This document shows positions 36,331 through 44,485 of a DNA stretch of 64,000 nt, one piece after another (the stretch's first letter is position 1; each line of letters starts with the position of its first letter). The notes below the pieces were generated by a model. The model was not told the origin of the DNA. It did not search any database and worked only from the letters and a program-made list of their open reading frames with translations. Both the position numbers and the translations under genes were made by a program. Origin of the DNA: Mesotoga sp. Brook.08.105.5.1 (GTDB lineage: Bacteria > Thermotogota > Thermotogae > Petrotogales > Kosmotogaceae). The stretch is taken from positions 1 through 64,000 of the forward strand of contig NZ_AYTW01000002.1 in the NCBI RefSeq assembly GCF_002752635.1. The letters are read 5' to 3'.

Positions 36331-37470
36331 CTAAATGTTGTCAGGGGTAGCTTCCTGGTGAGTACCGGCGAGGACGTTCTCCTCGGTTTCAGGATCAAAC
36401 AGGTGCATCATAGACATATCGAAGACCAGATCCATTTTGTCGCCTGCAGACGCTCTGCTCTTCGGATCAACCTTTGCGACGATTTCGTCCCCGTGAATAT
36501 TGGCGTGGATTAGAGTTTCGCTTCCAAGGGGTTCGACAACATCTACATTGCCCTTCACCGTGAATTCGTCTTTTGGCGCAACCGCATACATCTTGTCGTA
36601 GATGTCTTCCGGTCTTATACCGAAAGTCGTTTCTTTGCCGACAAGGTGCCCGAGCCTCTCGACCTTGTCTTCAGGAACGAGAAGCTTCATGTCTTCCTTT
36701 ACTACCCAGACTTTTCCACCTTCAGATACAAGCTTCGCGCTGATGAAGTTCATTGCGGGAGTGCCGATGAATCCAGCAACGAACTTGTTCTTCGGCTCGA
36801 AGTAAACTGAATAAGGATCGCCGATCTGCTGAATTATTCCGTCTTTCATAATTACGATCTTGTCGGCCATTGTCATTGCTTCAACCTGGTCATGAGTAAC
36901 GTAGATAATCGTTGCTTGAAGGTTCTGGTGAAGCCTCTTCAGTTCGGCTCTCATCTGTACCCTCAGCTTGGCGTCAAGGTTGGAGAGAGGTTCGTCGAAG
37001 AGGAAGACTTTTGGGTTTCTAACAATCGCTCTACCGACTGCGACCCTCTGTCTCTGACCACCGGAAAGCTGCTTTGGCTTTCTATCCAGCAACTGCTCTA
37101 TTCCAAGAATACGTGCCGCTTCTGTTACCCTCTTCTCGATCTCCGGCTTTGGAGTCTTTCTCAACTTAAGTCCAAAAGCCATGTTTTCGTAAACAGACAT
37201 GTGTGGATAAAGCGCGTAGTTCTGAAAGACCATGGCGATGTCTCTATCCTTAGGTTCGACATCGTTAACAACTCTTCCACCGATCTTGATTGTTCCTTCC
37301 GTAATCTCCTCAAGGCCCGCGATCATTCTGAGTGTCGTCGTCTTTCCACAGCCTGAGGGACCGAGTAGAACCAGAAACTCCTTGTCCTGTACTTCGAGAT
37401 TCGCATCGAGAACGGCCTTGAATCCGTTCGGATAAGTCTTTGCTACCTTCTCGAGGATAACTTCTGCCAT
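36331..37470 (-). CDS. malK: Sugar ABC transporter ATP-binding protein (MalK/UgpC family)
   Basis: This ATPase powers carbohydrate ABC importers and is often shared by several permease pairs. Walker A is GPSGCGKTT, the Q-loop FQNYALYPHMSVYENM, the signature LSGGQRQRVAVGRA, and Walker B FLFDEPLSNLDAKLR. The last 130 residues form the MalK-type regulatory OB-fold domain (GIRPEDIYDK). At 379 aa it is complete. It is 6 kb from malFG, so partnership with them is plausible but unproven. Confidence 0.94.
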   Translation of the reverse strand: MAEVILEKVAKTYPNGFKAVLDANLEVQDKEFLVLLGPSGCGKTTTLRMIAGLEEITEGTIKIGGRVVNDVEPKDRDIAMVFQNYALYPHMSVYENMAFGLKLRKTPKPEIEKRVTEAARILGIEQLLDRKPKQLSGGQRQRVAVGRAIVRNPKVFLFDEPLSNLDAKLRVQMRAELKRLHQNLQATIIYVTHDQVEAMTMADKIVIMKDGIIQQIGDPYSVYFEPKNKFVAGFIGTPAMNFISAKLVSEGGKVWVVKEDMKLLVPEDKVERLGHLVGKETTFGIRPEDIYDKMYAVAPKDEFTVKGNVDVVEPLGSETLIHANIHGDEIVAKVDPKSRASAGDKMDLVFDMSMMHLFDPETEENVLAGTHQEATPDNI

Positions 37471-37482
37471 CTTGCACCTCCG

Positions 37483-37743
37483 TCAATCATCATCAACCTG
37501 AACGATAAGATCCTTTATCTCGACATCCATAGCTTCATCGCCAGCGTCCATTAAGTACAGATCGTAAACCCGTTCGAGAAATCTGCTGAGGAGTACGTAC
37601 TTGTCGTAGTCCATCATAACTGCCTTTGGAAGCCCGTTTTTTGTTATAATTATATCGGCTTTCTCACAGTCGTCAACAACCTTTGAAAAGTGAGCTTTTG
37701 CTTCGGCCAGAGAATAAAATGAGAGCTCGTGTAATTTTGACAA
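37483..37743 (-). CDS. Phd/YefM-family antitoxin-like protein, no toxin beside it
   Basis: The 86-residue product shows the Phd/YefM fold pattern: FYSLAEAKAHFSKVVDDCEK, then IITKNGLPKAVMMDYDKY. Phd antitoxins bind their own promoter and neutralise a partner toxin. TTG 37743 is 5-6 nt after GAGGTGG and close to a good promoter. No toxin-like gene follows; the next gene downstream is malK. It may be an orphan regulator or a domesticated antitoxin. Confidence 0.82.
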   Translation of the reverse strand: MSKLHELSFYSLAEAKAHFSKVVDDCEKADIIITKNGLPKAVMMDYDKYVLLSRFLERVYDLYLMDAGDEAMDVEIKDLIVQVDDD

Positions 37744-37761
37744 GAGAACCACCTCGGGACC

Positions 37762-37791
37762 ATTATACAGTATGACCACAATTATAGTCAA
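37762..37791 (-). promoter_or_regulatory. Promoter of the Phd-like gene
   Basis: On the minus strand TTGACT (37786-37791) and TATAAT (37762-37767) are separated by 18 bp. The TATAAT lies about 20 bp from the TTG start, leaving a very short leader. The nqr operon begins 24 bp on the other side, so the two share this gap. Confidence 0.8.
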
Positions 37792-37814
37792 GCTTTTTTT
37801 CGGAGGTGCCAGAG

Positions 37815-38738
37815 ATGGCGAAAAAGTTCTTCCAGAAACAGCCGATGATGAGAAAGGTTATCTATGCTCTACTTCCAATCTTGGTATTCTCCATTGGAAA
37901 TTTCGGCTGGGTAGTCTTCTCCACGGTTCTGCTTTCGGTTCTGGTTTCAGTCCTATGCGAATGGCTCTTTGAAAGGAAAAAGGGAAAATCGGTGAGCGAG
38001 GCTTCTATAGTCACCGGTATTTTGATGGGTCTGGTCCTTCCTCCTGCAGTACCGTTCTGGATCGTCATAGTTGCCAGTTCTTTTGCAATTGTTTTTGCGA
38101 AAATGGCATTCGGGGGCTTTGCCAAAAACCTGTACAATCCGGCTCTTGTTGGCAGAGCCTTTGTCTACGTGAGTTTTCCGGCTGCAGTTCAGCAGAGCTG
38201 GACGCCGGCCGTCCAGTCATGGGGACAGGGCTTCAGTAGATGGATCAGCTCCGACGTTATTACTATGGCCACCCCTATGAATGTCATCAGGAGTGGAGAA
38301 GAGGTTAGCGCATGGAGAATGATCTTCGGGAACATCTCCGGCACTGCGGGAGAGACTGCGAAGTGGCTGATTGCTGCGGCGGCCGTTTACCTGATACTAA
38401 CCAAGACCGCGTCGTGGAAGATCATAGTCTCCACTCTCGTTTCGGCCTTCGCGATGTCGGGAATACTCTTCTTATTCGGACTTTCAAGCATAAACCCTGT
38501 CTACTCAATAATCGGGGGTAGCATTCTGTTCGGAGCTGTGTTCATGGCAACTGATCCTATCAGTGCTCCTAAGAAGGATACAGCAAAGTGGATATATGGA
38601 GTTATTATCGGGTCTCTAGCCATAGTAATCGGCACATTCTCACTTTTTGGTGCCGGTCTGATGTTTGCGGTGCTTATCGCAAACACATTCGCATCTCTTC
38701 TTGACTATCTGGTGACCCCAAAGAAGGTGAAAGCATGA
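37815..38738 (+). CDS. nqrB: NQR-type NADH dehydrogenase subunit B (RnfD homologue)
   Basis: NqrB/RnfD is a polytopic subunit that carries covalently bound FMN and takes part in sodium translocation. Residues 62-120 have SIVTGILMGLVLPPAVPFW and GGFAKNLYNPALVGRAF, family signatures. A SGAT-like flavin site appears as MATP with Thr153. At 307 aa it lacks the longer N-terminus of classical NqrB and is nearer RnfD in size. ATG 37815 follows GGAGG by 8 nt. It is the first gene of the operon, with no nqrA or rnfC upstream. Confidence 0.9.
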   Translation: MAKKFFQKQPMMRKVIYALLPILVFSIGNFGWVVFSTVLLSVLVSVLCEWLFERKKGKSVSEASIVTGILMGLVLPPAVPFWIVIVASSFAIVFAKMAFGGFAKNLYNPALVGRAFVYVSFPAAVQQSWTPAVQSWGQGFSRWISSDVITMATPMNVIRSGEEVSAWRMIFGNISGTAGETAKWLIAAAAVYLILTKTASWKIIVSTLVSAFAMSGILFLFGLSSINPVYSIIGGSILFGAVFMATDPISAPKKDTAKWIYGVIIGSLAIVIGTFSLFGAGLMFAVLIANTFASLLDYLVTPKKVKA

Positions 38739-39355
38739 GTGAAAAGCTCTACTCTGTAGTATTCACTTTCATTCTTACAACCGTATTCGTTATCTGTCTT
38801 GCAGGAATCAACGCAATTGCTTCAGACACTATTGAAAGGAACGAACAGCTTGAATTTCGTCGTTCTTTGATCTATGTTTTCAATATTGTAGAGGATGCGC
38901 GTTCTCTGCCGGGTGAAGAAGTGCAAAAACTCTATCTGGATAGAATACAGGAGATCGACGGTGAGCAGACCGTCTACATTGCTGATAATGAAGGAAAGAG
39001 AGAAATCGCATTTACAGTTCAAAGCGCAGGTCTATGGGGAACTATAACGGCCCTTGTCGCAGTTGATGAGAGTGGTTCTAGAATAGTTGGGATTGATTTT
39101 GTGAACCACTCAGAGACCCCAGGACTGGGCGGGAGAATCGACGAAACAGCTTTCAAGGAACAGTTCAGGGGAGAACGGATATCATCGAGTTCTTCTGCCC
39201 GAATCGCCGTAGTGTCTGGACAGGATACTGGTTCGAAAGACGACTCAAAGGTAGATGCGATTACTGGAGCAACAAGGACTTCGGAGTCGATTCAAACTCT
39301 GCTTAATAAGGCAATCAACGATGTATTTCCTGCAGTTCTTGAGGCGGTGAATTAG
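38735..39355 (+). CDS. nqrC: NQR-type NADH dehydrogenase subunit C (RnfG homologue)
   Basis: NqrC has one N-terminal membrane helix (residues about 6-28) and a periplasmic FMN-binding domain. VNHSETPGLGGRI and the SGAT-type flavinylation site DAITGATRT (residues 174-182) are present. The covalent FMN is added by an ApbE flavin transferase, which is not in this window. It overlaps nqrB by 4 nt. Confidence 0.92.
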   Translation: MSEKLYSVVFTFILTTVFVICLAGINAIASDTIERNEQLEFRRSLIYVFNIVEDARSLPGEEVQKLYLDRIQEIDGEQTVYIADNEGKREIAFTVQSAGLWGTITALVAVDESGSRIVGIDFVNHSETPGLGGRIDETAFKEQFRGERISSSSSARIAVVSGQDTGSKDDSKVDAITGATRTSESIQTLLNKAINDVFPAVLEAVN

Positions 39356-39357
39356 AA

Positions 39358-39957
39358 ATGGCTGAATCAAAAAAGTCGGTTTTTCTTACAAATATCTGGA
39401 AAGACAACCCCGTCATTGTTCAGATATTGGGAATCTGCTCGGCTCTGGCTGTAACAAACAACCTCACAAACACTCTAATAATGGGCATCGGCCTTATCTT
39501 CACCACCGCTTTCTCCTCGTTTACAATCTCGGCTTTGAGAAGGCATATCCCAAAGAACGTCCGTATGATGGTGCAGGTTCTGATAATAGCCACCTACGTC
39601 ATAATTCTCGATATTGTCTTGAAGGCCTATCTGCCTTCTATAAGCAAAGCACTTGGTCCTTATGTGGGCCTTATAATAACCAACTGCATTATCATGGGTC
39701 GTGCAGAGGCTTTCGCACAGTCGCATGGGCCTGTGCTCTCTTTCATAGATGGAATCTCTGCGGGAATAGGTTATTCGTTGATCCTGCTTGCCGTGGCTTT
39801 TGTGAGAGAACTGCTGGGCTTCGGTACTCTGTTCGGATTGAGAGTCATGCCTGAAGGCTTCACTCCATGGGTAATAATGATAATGGCACCCAGTGCCTTC
39901 TTCATATTAGGTGCGATAATCTGGATCGCAAGGACTCCGATCGTGAAGAAGAAGTGA
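39358..39957 (+). CDS. nqrD: NQR-type NADH dehydrogenase subunit D (RnfE homologue)
   Basis: This integral membrane subunit has six hydrophobic segments in 199 residues. DNPVIVQILGICSALAVT and VGLIITNCIIMGRAEAFA are closer to NqrD than to RnfE as I recall them. NqrD and NqrE together hold an iron centre in the membrane. It follows nqrC by 2 nt. Confidence 0.92.
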   Translation: MAESKKSVFLTNIWKDNPVIVQILGICSALAVTNNLTNTLIMGIGLIFTTAFSSFTISALRRHIPKNVRMMVQVLIIATYVIILDIVLKAYLPSISKALGPYVGLIITNCIIMGRAEAFAQSHGPVLSFIDGISAGIGYSLILLAVAFVRELLGFGTLFGLRVMPEGFTPWVIMIMAPSAFFILGAIIWIARTPIVKKK

Positions 39958-39972
39958 GGGGGGGAGATGTAG

Positions 39973-40566
39973 ATGGGAGTTCCACTTAATCCTTTTGTGA
40001 TAATGATCGCTGCAGCTCTTACTAGCAACATGGTTCTTAGCAACTTTCTGGGGATGTGCTCGTTCATTTCGGTATCGAAGGACATAAAGACGGCCAATGG
40101 TCTTGGCATGGCGGTAACCTTTGTTCTTACCTTGACATCTGTGCTCAATTACATAGTGTATTACTACATTCTTGTCCCGCTGAATTTAGTCTATCTAAGG
40201 TACATAGTGTTCATTATTGTCATTGCCGCATTCGTTCAGTTTCTGGAGATGGTCATAGACAGATTCTCTCCAACACTCTACATGAATCTCGGGATCTTTC
40301 TGCCTTTAATTACAGTGAATTGTGCGATCCTTGGGGGCGTACTGTTCATGATTATCAGAGAGTACAGCCTGATTCAGTCGTTATTCTTCGGTTTCGGCTC
40401 TGGAGCCGGCTGGTGGCTTGCGATAGTTGCTCTGTCTGCAATGCGAATGAGACTTAGAGAGAAGGACCTGCCTCCTCAGTTAGTGGGCCCGGGAATAACA
40501 ATGATTATCATCGGCATCATGGCCCTGGCCTTTATGGGTTTCTCGGGCATGCTGCCCGTCCAGTAA
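39973..40566 (+). CDS. nqrE: NQR-type NADH dehydrogenase subunit E (RnfA homologue)
   Basis: The partner of NqrD, with six hydrophobic segments. LSNFLGMCSFISVSKDIKTA, GIFLPLITVNCAILGGVLFM and FGSGAGWWLAIVALSAMR are NqrE/RnfA signatures, with the conserved Cys residues (LGMC and VNCA) that bind the intramembrane iron centre. GGGGGAG lies just upstream. Confidence 0.93.
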   Translation: MGVPLNPFVIMIAAALTSNMVLSNFLGMCSFISVSKDIKTANGLGMAVTFVLTLTSVLNYIVYYYILVPLNLVYLRYIVFIIVIAAFVQFLEMVIDRFSPTLYMNLGIFLPLITVNCAILGGVLFMIIREYSLIQSLFFGFGSGAGWWLAIVALSAMRMRLREKDLPPQLVGPGITMIIIGIMALAFMGFSGMLPVQ

Positions 40567-40579
40567 GGTGGTGTTTGGT

Positions 40580-41680
40580 TTGCAGATAATCGTCACGGCT
40601 CTGGTCGTTGGAGGGATCTCCGCAGTACTCGCTGCCGTTCTTACAATTGCAGACGCTCTTGTGAACAATTATGGAGAAGTAAGTATCACTATCAACGACT
40701 CGAAGAGTCACAAGGTGAAGGGCGGATCTACTCTTCTTTCGACTCTTGCTGGAGAAAAGATCTTCATTCCATCTGCCTGTGGGGGAAAGGGCAGCTGCGG
40801 TCTCTGTAAGGTTAAAGTGAAGACGGACGTTGGGCCTATACTTCCCACTGAACTTCCTTATCTTTCGCCTAAGGAGAAGAAGGACAATGTAAGGCTTTCG
40901 TGCCAGATCAAAGTTAAGGGTGATATGTCAATCGAGATTCCCGAAGAGTTGTTCAATATTCGCGAATATGTGGCGACAGTCTCTTCTATAGAAGACGTTA
41001 CTCACGACATTAAGGAAGTCTTTTTCAGTATTCAAGATGAGATAAGTTTCAGAGCTGGTCAGTACGTCCAGCTGGTTGTCCCTGCCTATGGGGATACAAG
41101 AGAAGAGACCATGAGAGCCTACTCGATGTCCTCCCAGCCGTCCGTGAAGAATGGAGTGGAACTCCTTATAAGACTGGTTCCAAATGGAATTGTAACCACT
41201 TACGTCCACAAACTGCTCAATGTGGGTGACAGGATTAAAATCCTCGGACCATTCGGAGATTTCTTTCTAAGAGATACCGATTCAGATATAATATTCATTG
41301 CCGGCGGTTCTGGAATGGCTCCGATCAAGTCAATCTTGTTGGATATGATGGAAAAGGGAGTTGAGAGAAAGGCGTATTATTTCTTTGGAGCAAGAAGTAA
41401 GAGCGATCTTTTCTACCTTGAAGAGATGAAGGAAATCGAAAGCAAGATGCCAAATTTTCACTTCATTCCTGCGCTGTCCGATCCGCAGCAGGAAGACAAC
41501 TGGCAAGGCGAGATAGGTCTCATTACTGATGTTGTCGACAGATATCTTTCCGAACAGGGTGATGATGTTGCAAGAGAAGGGTATCTCTGCGGCAGTCCCG
41601 GAATGATAAACGCCTGCATAGATGTTTTGACGAAGCACAAAATCACTGAAGAAAAGATCTACTACGACAAATTTGGATAG
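40580..41680 (+). CDS. nqrF: NADH dehydrogenase subunit F (NqrF), NADH-oxidising
   Basis: NqrF takes electrons from NADH. An N-terminal membrane helix (residues 1-25) is followed by a plant-type [2Fe-2S] ferredoxin domain with Cys67, Cys73, Cys76 and Cys108 (SACGGKGSCGLC). A ferredoxin-NADP reductase-like module then has RAYSMSSQP for FAD and IFIAGGSGMAPIKSIL for NADH. It marks the complex as NQR, because Rnf uses RnfB and RnfC instead. TTG 40580 lies 8 nt after AAGGTGG; two GTG codons upstream overlap this site. Confidence 0.93.
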   Translation: MQIIVTALVVGGISAVLAAVLTIADALVNNYGEVSITINDSKSHKVKGGSTLLSTLAGEKIFIPSACGGKGSCGLCKVKVKTDVGPILPTELPYLSPKEKKDNVRLSCQIKVKGDMSIEIPEELFNIREYVATVSSIEDVTHDIKEVFFSIQDEISFRAGQYVQLVVPAYGDTREETMRAYSMSSQPSVKNGVELLIRLVPNGIVTTYVHKLLNVGDRIKILGPFGDFFLRDTDSDIIFIAGGSGMAPIKSILLDMMEKGVERKAYYFFGARSKSDLFYLEEMKEIESKMPNFHFIPALSDPQQEDNWQGEIGLITDVVDRYLSEQGDDVAREGYLCGSPGMINACIDVLTKHKITEEKIYYDKFG

Positions 41681-41696
41681 TTTTGGAGGTGAGATT

Positions 41697-42155
41697 GTGA
41701 AACAGACTCCGGACTTCGATAAGATCCAGGAAAATATGAGAGCCGGCAGTATTACCGGCCCGGGTTTTCTTGGTCACGACGAAAGAAACCTGGTAGATAT
41801 TATTAGTGAGGATCAGGCGAAGGTAAAGGAACTGGGTTTGACAAACGAGATAATCGCGAACAAACTGGAAATGTTCATGAAGCAAGGCGAGAGAGGATTC
41901 GGTTCGCCTGTAAAGGTCGATGACCGATTCGTTGTAATCGTTGAGGAGAGCCGTGGCTACATACCCTGCCCCTTTCGTCACGGTCATCTTTCAAAGAAAG
42001 CCAACATCAATGTCAGGAACATAGCTCGAAAGGAAGAAGTCGACTACTCACCTATTTCAATCCATCTGATTAGAGAACATGGCTTTTATCAAGGGAAGGG
42101 GTCGCCTTACAGGCTTGATCCAGCAAAGGTTGCAAAGATTCTAGAACTTATCTGA
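41697..42155 (+). CDS. Unassigned protein at the end of the nqr operon
   Basis: A soluble 152-residue protein with no signal or membrane segment. Conserved-looking stretches are GPGFLGHDERNLVDII, SRGYIPCPFRHGHLSKK and HLIREHGFYQGKGSPYRL. The CPFRHGH cluster (Cys, His) might bind metal. I do not recognise the family. GTG 41697 lies 7 nt after GGAGG. It starts 16 bp after nqrF and is presumably co-transcribed. Confidence 0.75.
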   Translation: MKQTPDFDKIQENMRAGSITGPGFLGHDERNLVDIISEDQAKVKELGLTNEIIANKLEMFMKQGERGFGSPVKVDDRFVVIVEESRGYIPCPFRHGHLSKKANINVRNIARKEEVDYSPISIHLIREHGFYQGKGSPYRLDPAKVAKILELI

Positions 42156-42173
42156 ATGATGGGAGCAGCGAAA

Positions 42174-42776
42174 GTGAAAGGCGCTAAGGTGAAGCGTTAT
42201 AGAAACAGGGCGTTGTTCACAGTCGTCTTTGTGTTGGGACTGATTGCATTTGCTTCTTACTACGCATTTGGTCACAGGAAAGATGTTGTTGTGCCCAGAG
42301 ATGAGATTATGCTTGACGATCTTGTTTTCAATCGAAGTATCTTCACTTTTCTCGGTGAAGCGCCATTTCCGCCAGATCAGGGACTTGCGAATGGGGTTTC
42401 CGTTAAGCAGGAAAGCGGAGAAAGCATCAGAGTGTTCTACCCTCCGTATGACAACTCGGTGCGCTGCCTGCAACTGGATCTCAGTTCAAGAGTGATAAAC
42501 GTCTATGTCTGGAAAATGGAATCGGTTGAATCTGCAAAAGACACATGGGAGACGCTCTTCCTTGTAGAAGGATCGGTTCTGACTAGAGATTTAGGAAGGA
42601 TTAAGAAGTCAGATTACTACTACGCCAAAATAGTCAGGTTCGGAGGTAAAGATCAGTCCTTGCTATGGCAAAAAGGTAAATGGGTTATCCTTGCGAAGAG
42701 TCCGGGTTTTACGCTCAACGAGAAGGAAGAGATGCAGATTCTTACGGAGTTGTTTGATCCTAGTATAAGAAGCTAG
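42174..42776 (+). CDS. Unassigned membrane-anchored protein after the nqr operon
   Basis: A basic N-terminus and one membrane helix (residues about 16-36) lead into a ~160-residue domain expected outside the cytoplasm. It has mixed alpha/beta character with FYPPYDNSVRCLQLD and IVRFGGKDQSLLWQKGKW. No family recognised. GTG 42174 follows GGGAG by 8 nt; an ATG pair at 42156 directly after the previous stop is the alternative. The 3' end overlaps the convergent DUF523 gene by 17 bp. Confidence 0.7.
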   Translation: MKGAKVKRYRNRALFTVVFVLGLIAFASYYAFGHRKDVVVPRDEIMLDDLVFNRSIFTFLGEAPFPPDQGLANGVSVKQESGESIRVFYPPYDNSVRCLQLDLSSRVINVYVWKMESVESAKDTWETLFLVEGSVLTRDLGRIKKSDYYYAKIVRFGGKDQSLLWQKGKWVILAKSPGFTLNEKEEMQILTELFDPSIRS

Positions 42777-43212
42777 TTTCTTCCTCGGAATAGACTTCGA
42801 TGCCGTTCTTCATGAGCAGTTCTGCCGTTATTCCCATTCCGTCAATCATCACTCCGCTGAAGGTTCCGTCGTAGATACCTCTACAACCACAAGAAGGACT
42901 TCTCGATTTGAGAACTGCAATACTTGAACCTGAGAGTTTTGCAATCTTCAGAACCTCTTCGGCCCCCTTCTCATAGTTGCTCGTGACATCGTTTCCAAAT
43001 TGATCTAGGACTATCTTGCTTGCCAGCCAGTCCTTTGAGGTAGTAACCTCCGCACGAGGCCTAGGCGTGGGGAGTCCGCCAAGCTGCTCGGGGCACACAG
43101 GCAAAAAAACAAACCTGTCGACCAGCTCTAGAAGCTTGAAAGACAGGTTGTTATCTCCGCGATATGTGCAATTAACTCCGATCAGGCACGCACTAACCAG
43201 TATCTTTGTCAT
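42760..43212 (-). CDS. DUF523 family protein
   Basis: A 150-residue protein with the family hallmarks ILVSACLIGVNCTYRG, VCPEQLGGLPTPRP, AVLKSRSPSCGCRGIYDG and a conserved GITAELL end. It has several conserved cysteines, suggesting metal or sulfur chemistry, but its function is not known. It is the last gene of the eleven-gene minus-strand operon, overlapping its upstream neighbour by 4 nt. Confidence 0.9.
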   Translation of the reverse strand: MTKILVSACLIGVNCTYRGDNNLSFKLLELVDRFVFLPVCPEQLGGLPTPRPRAEVTTSKDWLASKIVLDQFGNDVTSNYEKGAEEVLKIAKLSGSSIAVLKSRSPSCGCRGIYDGTFSGVMIDGMGITAELLMKNGIEVYSEEETSFLY

Positions 43213-44057
43213 TTACCACCGGCAGCGGTGCCGTCATCCTCTCTTCTAATGACGTACATGAGGTCACGTGTTGGAAGCATTGAAAGTGGATTCATCGTGT
43301 TGGTCTTCGGATCTCTGACTTCGAAATGTACGTGAGGACCAGTCGAGACCCCTGTGCTTCCGACCCGGCCGATCAACGAACCGGTATCCACTCTTTGGCC
43401 TACATAAACACTGATCCTGCTCATGTGGCCATAGCGGGTTACGTAACCGTTGTCGTGCTGTATTTCGACCATATTTCCATAACCGCCGTTCACTCCGGCA
43501 AAGACTACTGTTCCCCTCGAAGCTGCGAAGATCGGCGTTCCTTCCGGAGCCGCAATGTCAAGCCCCGAATGGAATGAGGGTTGCCCGCTTACAGGATGTG
43601 TTCTCCAACCGTAATCAGAAGATATTACTCCATAAATGGGCCATCTGAAAGGGGTGCTCTGAGGAATGTACTGATACAGGTTGACCAAAGACATGGGAAT
43701 AAAAACTCTTTGACCGGGATTGATTACAGAATCCGGCCTGAGATTATTTGCTGCAATCAATTCATCGACAGGAGAGAAAAACAACTTTGCGATGTAATCG
43801 AAGGTGTCACCAGACTGAACCTCGTAGATCAAACCGTCCGGTTGAGGTATCTTAAGCGTGTCCCCTGCTTTAATGCTGTTTGCACTTTTGATATTGTTGA
43901 AGTCAATAATAGTTGAGATGCTGACACTCAGATCTCTCGAAATAGTATGAATCGAGTCTCCCGGCCTAACCACGTATGTAACGAGGAAATACGCAAAACT
44001 GCGAGTCATTAATAGCAAAAACGATAATAAGAATAACAGAATGACCCGACGGTTCAT
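43209..44057 (-). CDS. LysM-M23 murein endopeptidase
   Basis: An N-terminal signal segment (residues 1-25) is followed by two LysM peptidoglycan-binding repeats (VRPGDSIHTISRDLSVS and VQSGDTFDYIAKLFFSP), then an M23 metallopeptidase domain. Zinc ligands are in HSGLDIAAPEG, with GPHVHFEVRD supplying the last His pair. It should cut cross-linked murein in the cell envelope, so it is a likely division or elongation hydrolase. It overlaps dgkA by 4 nt. Confidence 0.92.
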   Translation of the reverse strand: MNRRVILLFLLSFLLLMTRSFAYFLVTYVVRPGDSIHTISRDLSVSISTIIDFNNIKSANSIKAGDTLKIPQPDGLIYEVQSGDTFDYIAKLFFSPVDELIAANNLRPDSVINPGQRVFIPMSLVNLYQYIPQSTPFRWPIYGVISSDYGWRTHPVSGQPSFHSGLDIAAPEGTPIFAASRGTVVFAGVNGGYGNMVEIQHDNGYVTRYGHMSRISVYVGQRVDTGSLIGRVGSTGVSTGPHVHFEVRDPKTNTMNPLSMLPTRDLMYVIRREDDGTAAGGK

Positions 44058-44485
44058 TCCCTGCCACCTCCAAATAGCCCCAAAGAAAAGAAGACAACCA
44101 GAATTATTATACCAAAAAGCAGTCCAACGGCAAAATGCAGACCGAAAATTGATTGTAAAATAATTGATAACCCAATCAAAACAGATACCGCGCTCCCGAG
44201 TAGAACGACAGCAGCCGCTGTATCCTTAAGCACACGCACTCTTTCATCATAGTAGGGCCTCAATATGTCTGCTATCTTCTCGACCAGGGTATTGATTCCT
44301 TCGAGAAGCAGAACCATAAACGTACAGAAGAGAAGCCAGTAATAATCACCCTTATCCAGTCCGATCAGTGCGCCGACAGTCAAGATCACTGCCCCGATTA
44401 CAAGCTGGATTCTGAAGTTTCTCTCTCTTAGAAGGTGCTTGATTCCATTTGTTGCGTTGCCAAGACTCTTGACAAACTTCTTCAT
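44054..44485 (-). CDS. dgkA: Diacylglycerol/undecaprenol kinase (DgkA family)
   Basis: A small integral membrane kinase with GIKHLLRERNFRIQLVIGA, LLLEGINTLVEKIAD and ERVRVLKDTAAAVVLLGS, the conserved Glu/Asn/Lys/Asp signature of DgkA. In bacteria outside the proteobacteria it often phosphorylates undecaprenol. At 143 aa it has an extra hydrophobic C-terminal tail. Its start overlaps the previous gene by 4 nt. Confidence 0.88.
   Translation of the reverse strand: MKKFVKSLGNATNGIKHLLRERNFRIQLVIGAVILTVGALIGLDKGDYYWLLFCTFMVLLLEGINTLVEKIADILRPYYDERVRVLKDTAAAVVLLGSAVSVLIGLSIILQSIFGLHFAVGLLFGIIILVVFFSLGLFGGGRE

Noticed and set aside
37795-42776. The complex as an Rnf complex.
   Set aside because: The last subunit is NqrF, with ferredoxin-type [2Fe-2S] and FAD/NADH domains, and D/E motifs read as NQR; RnfB and RnfC are absent.
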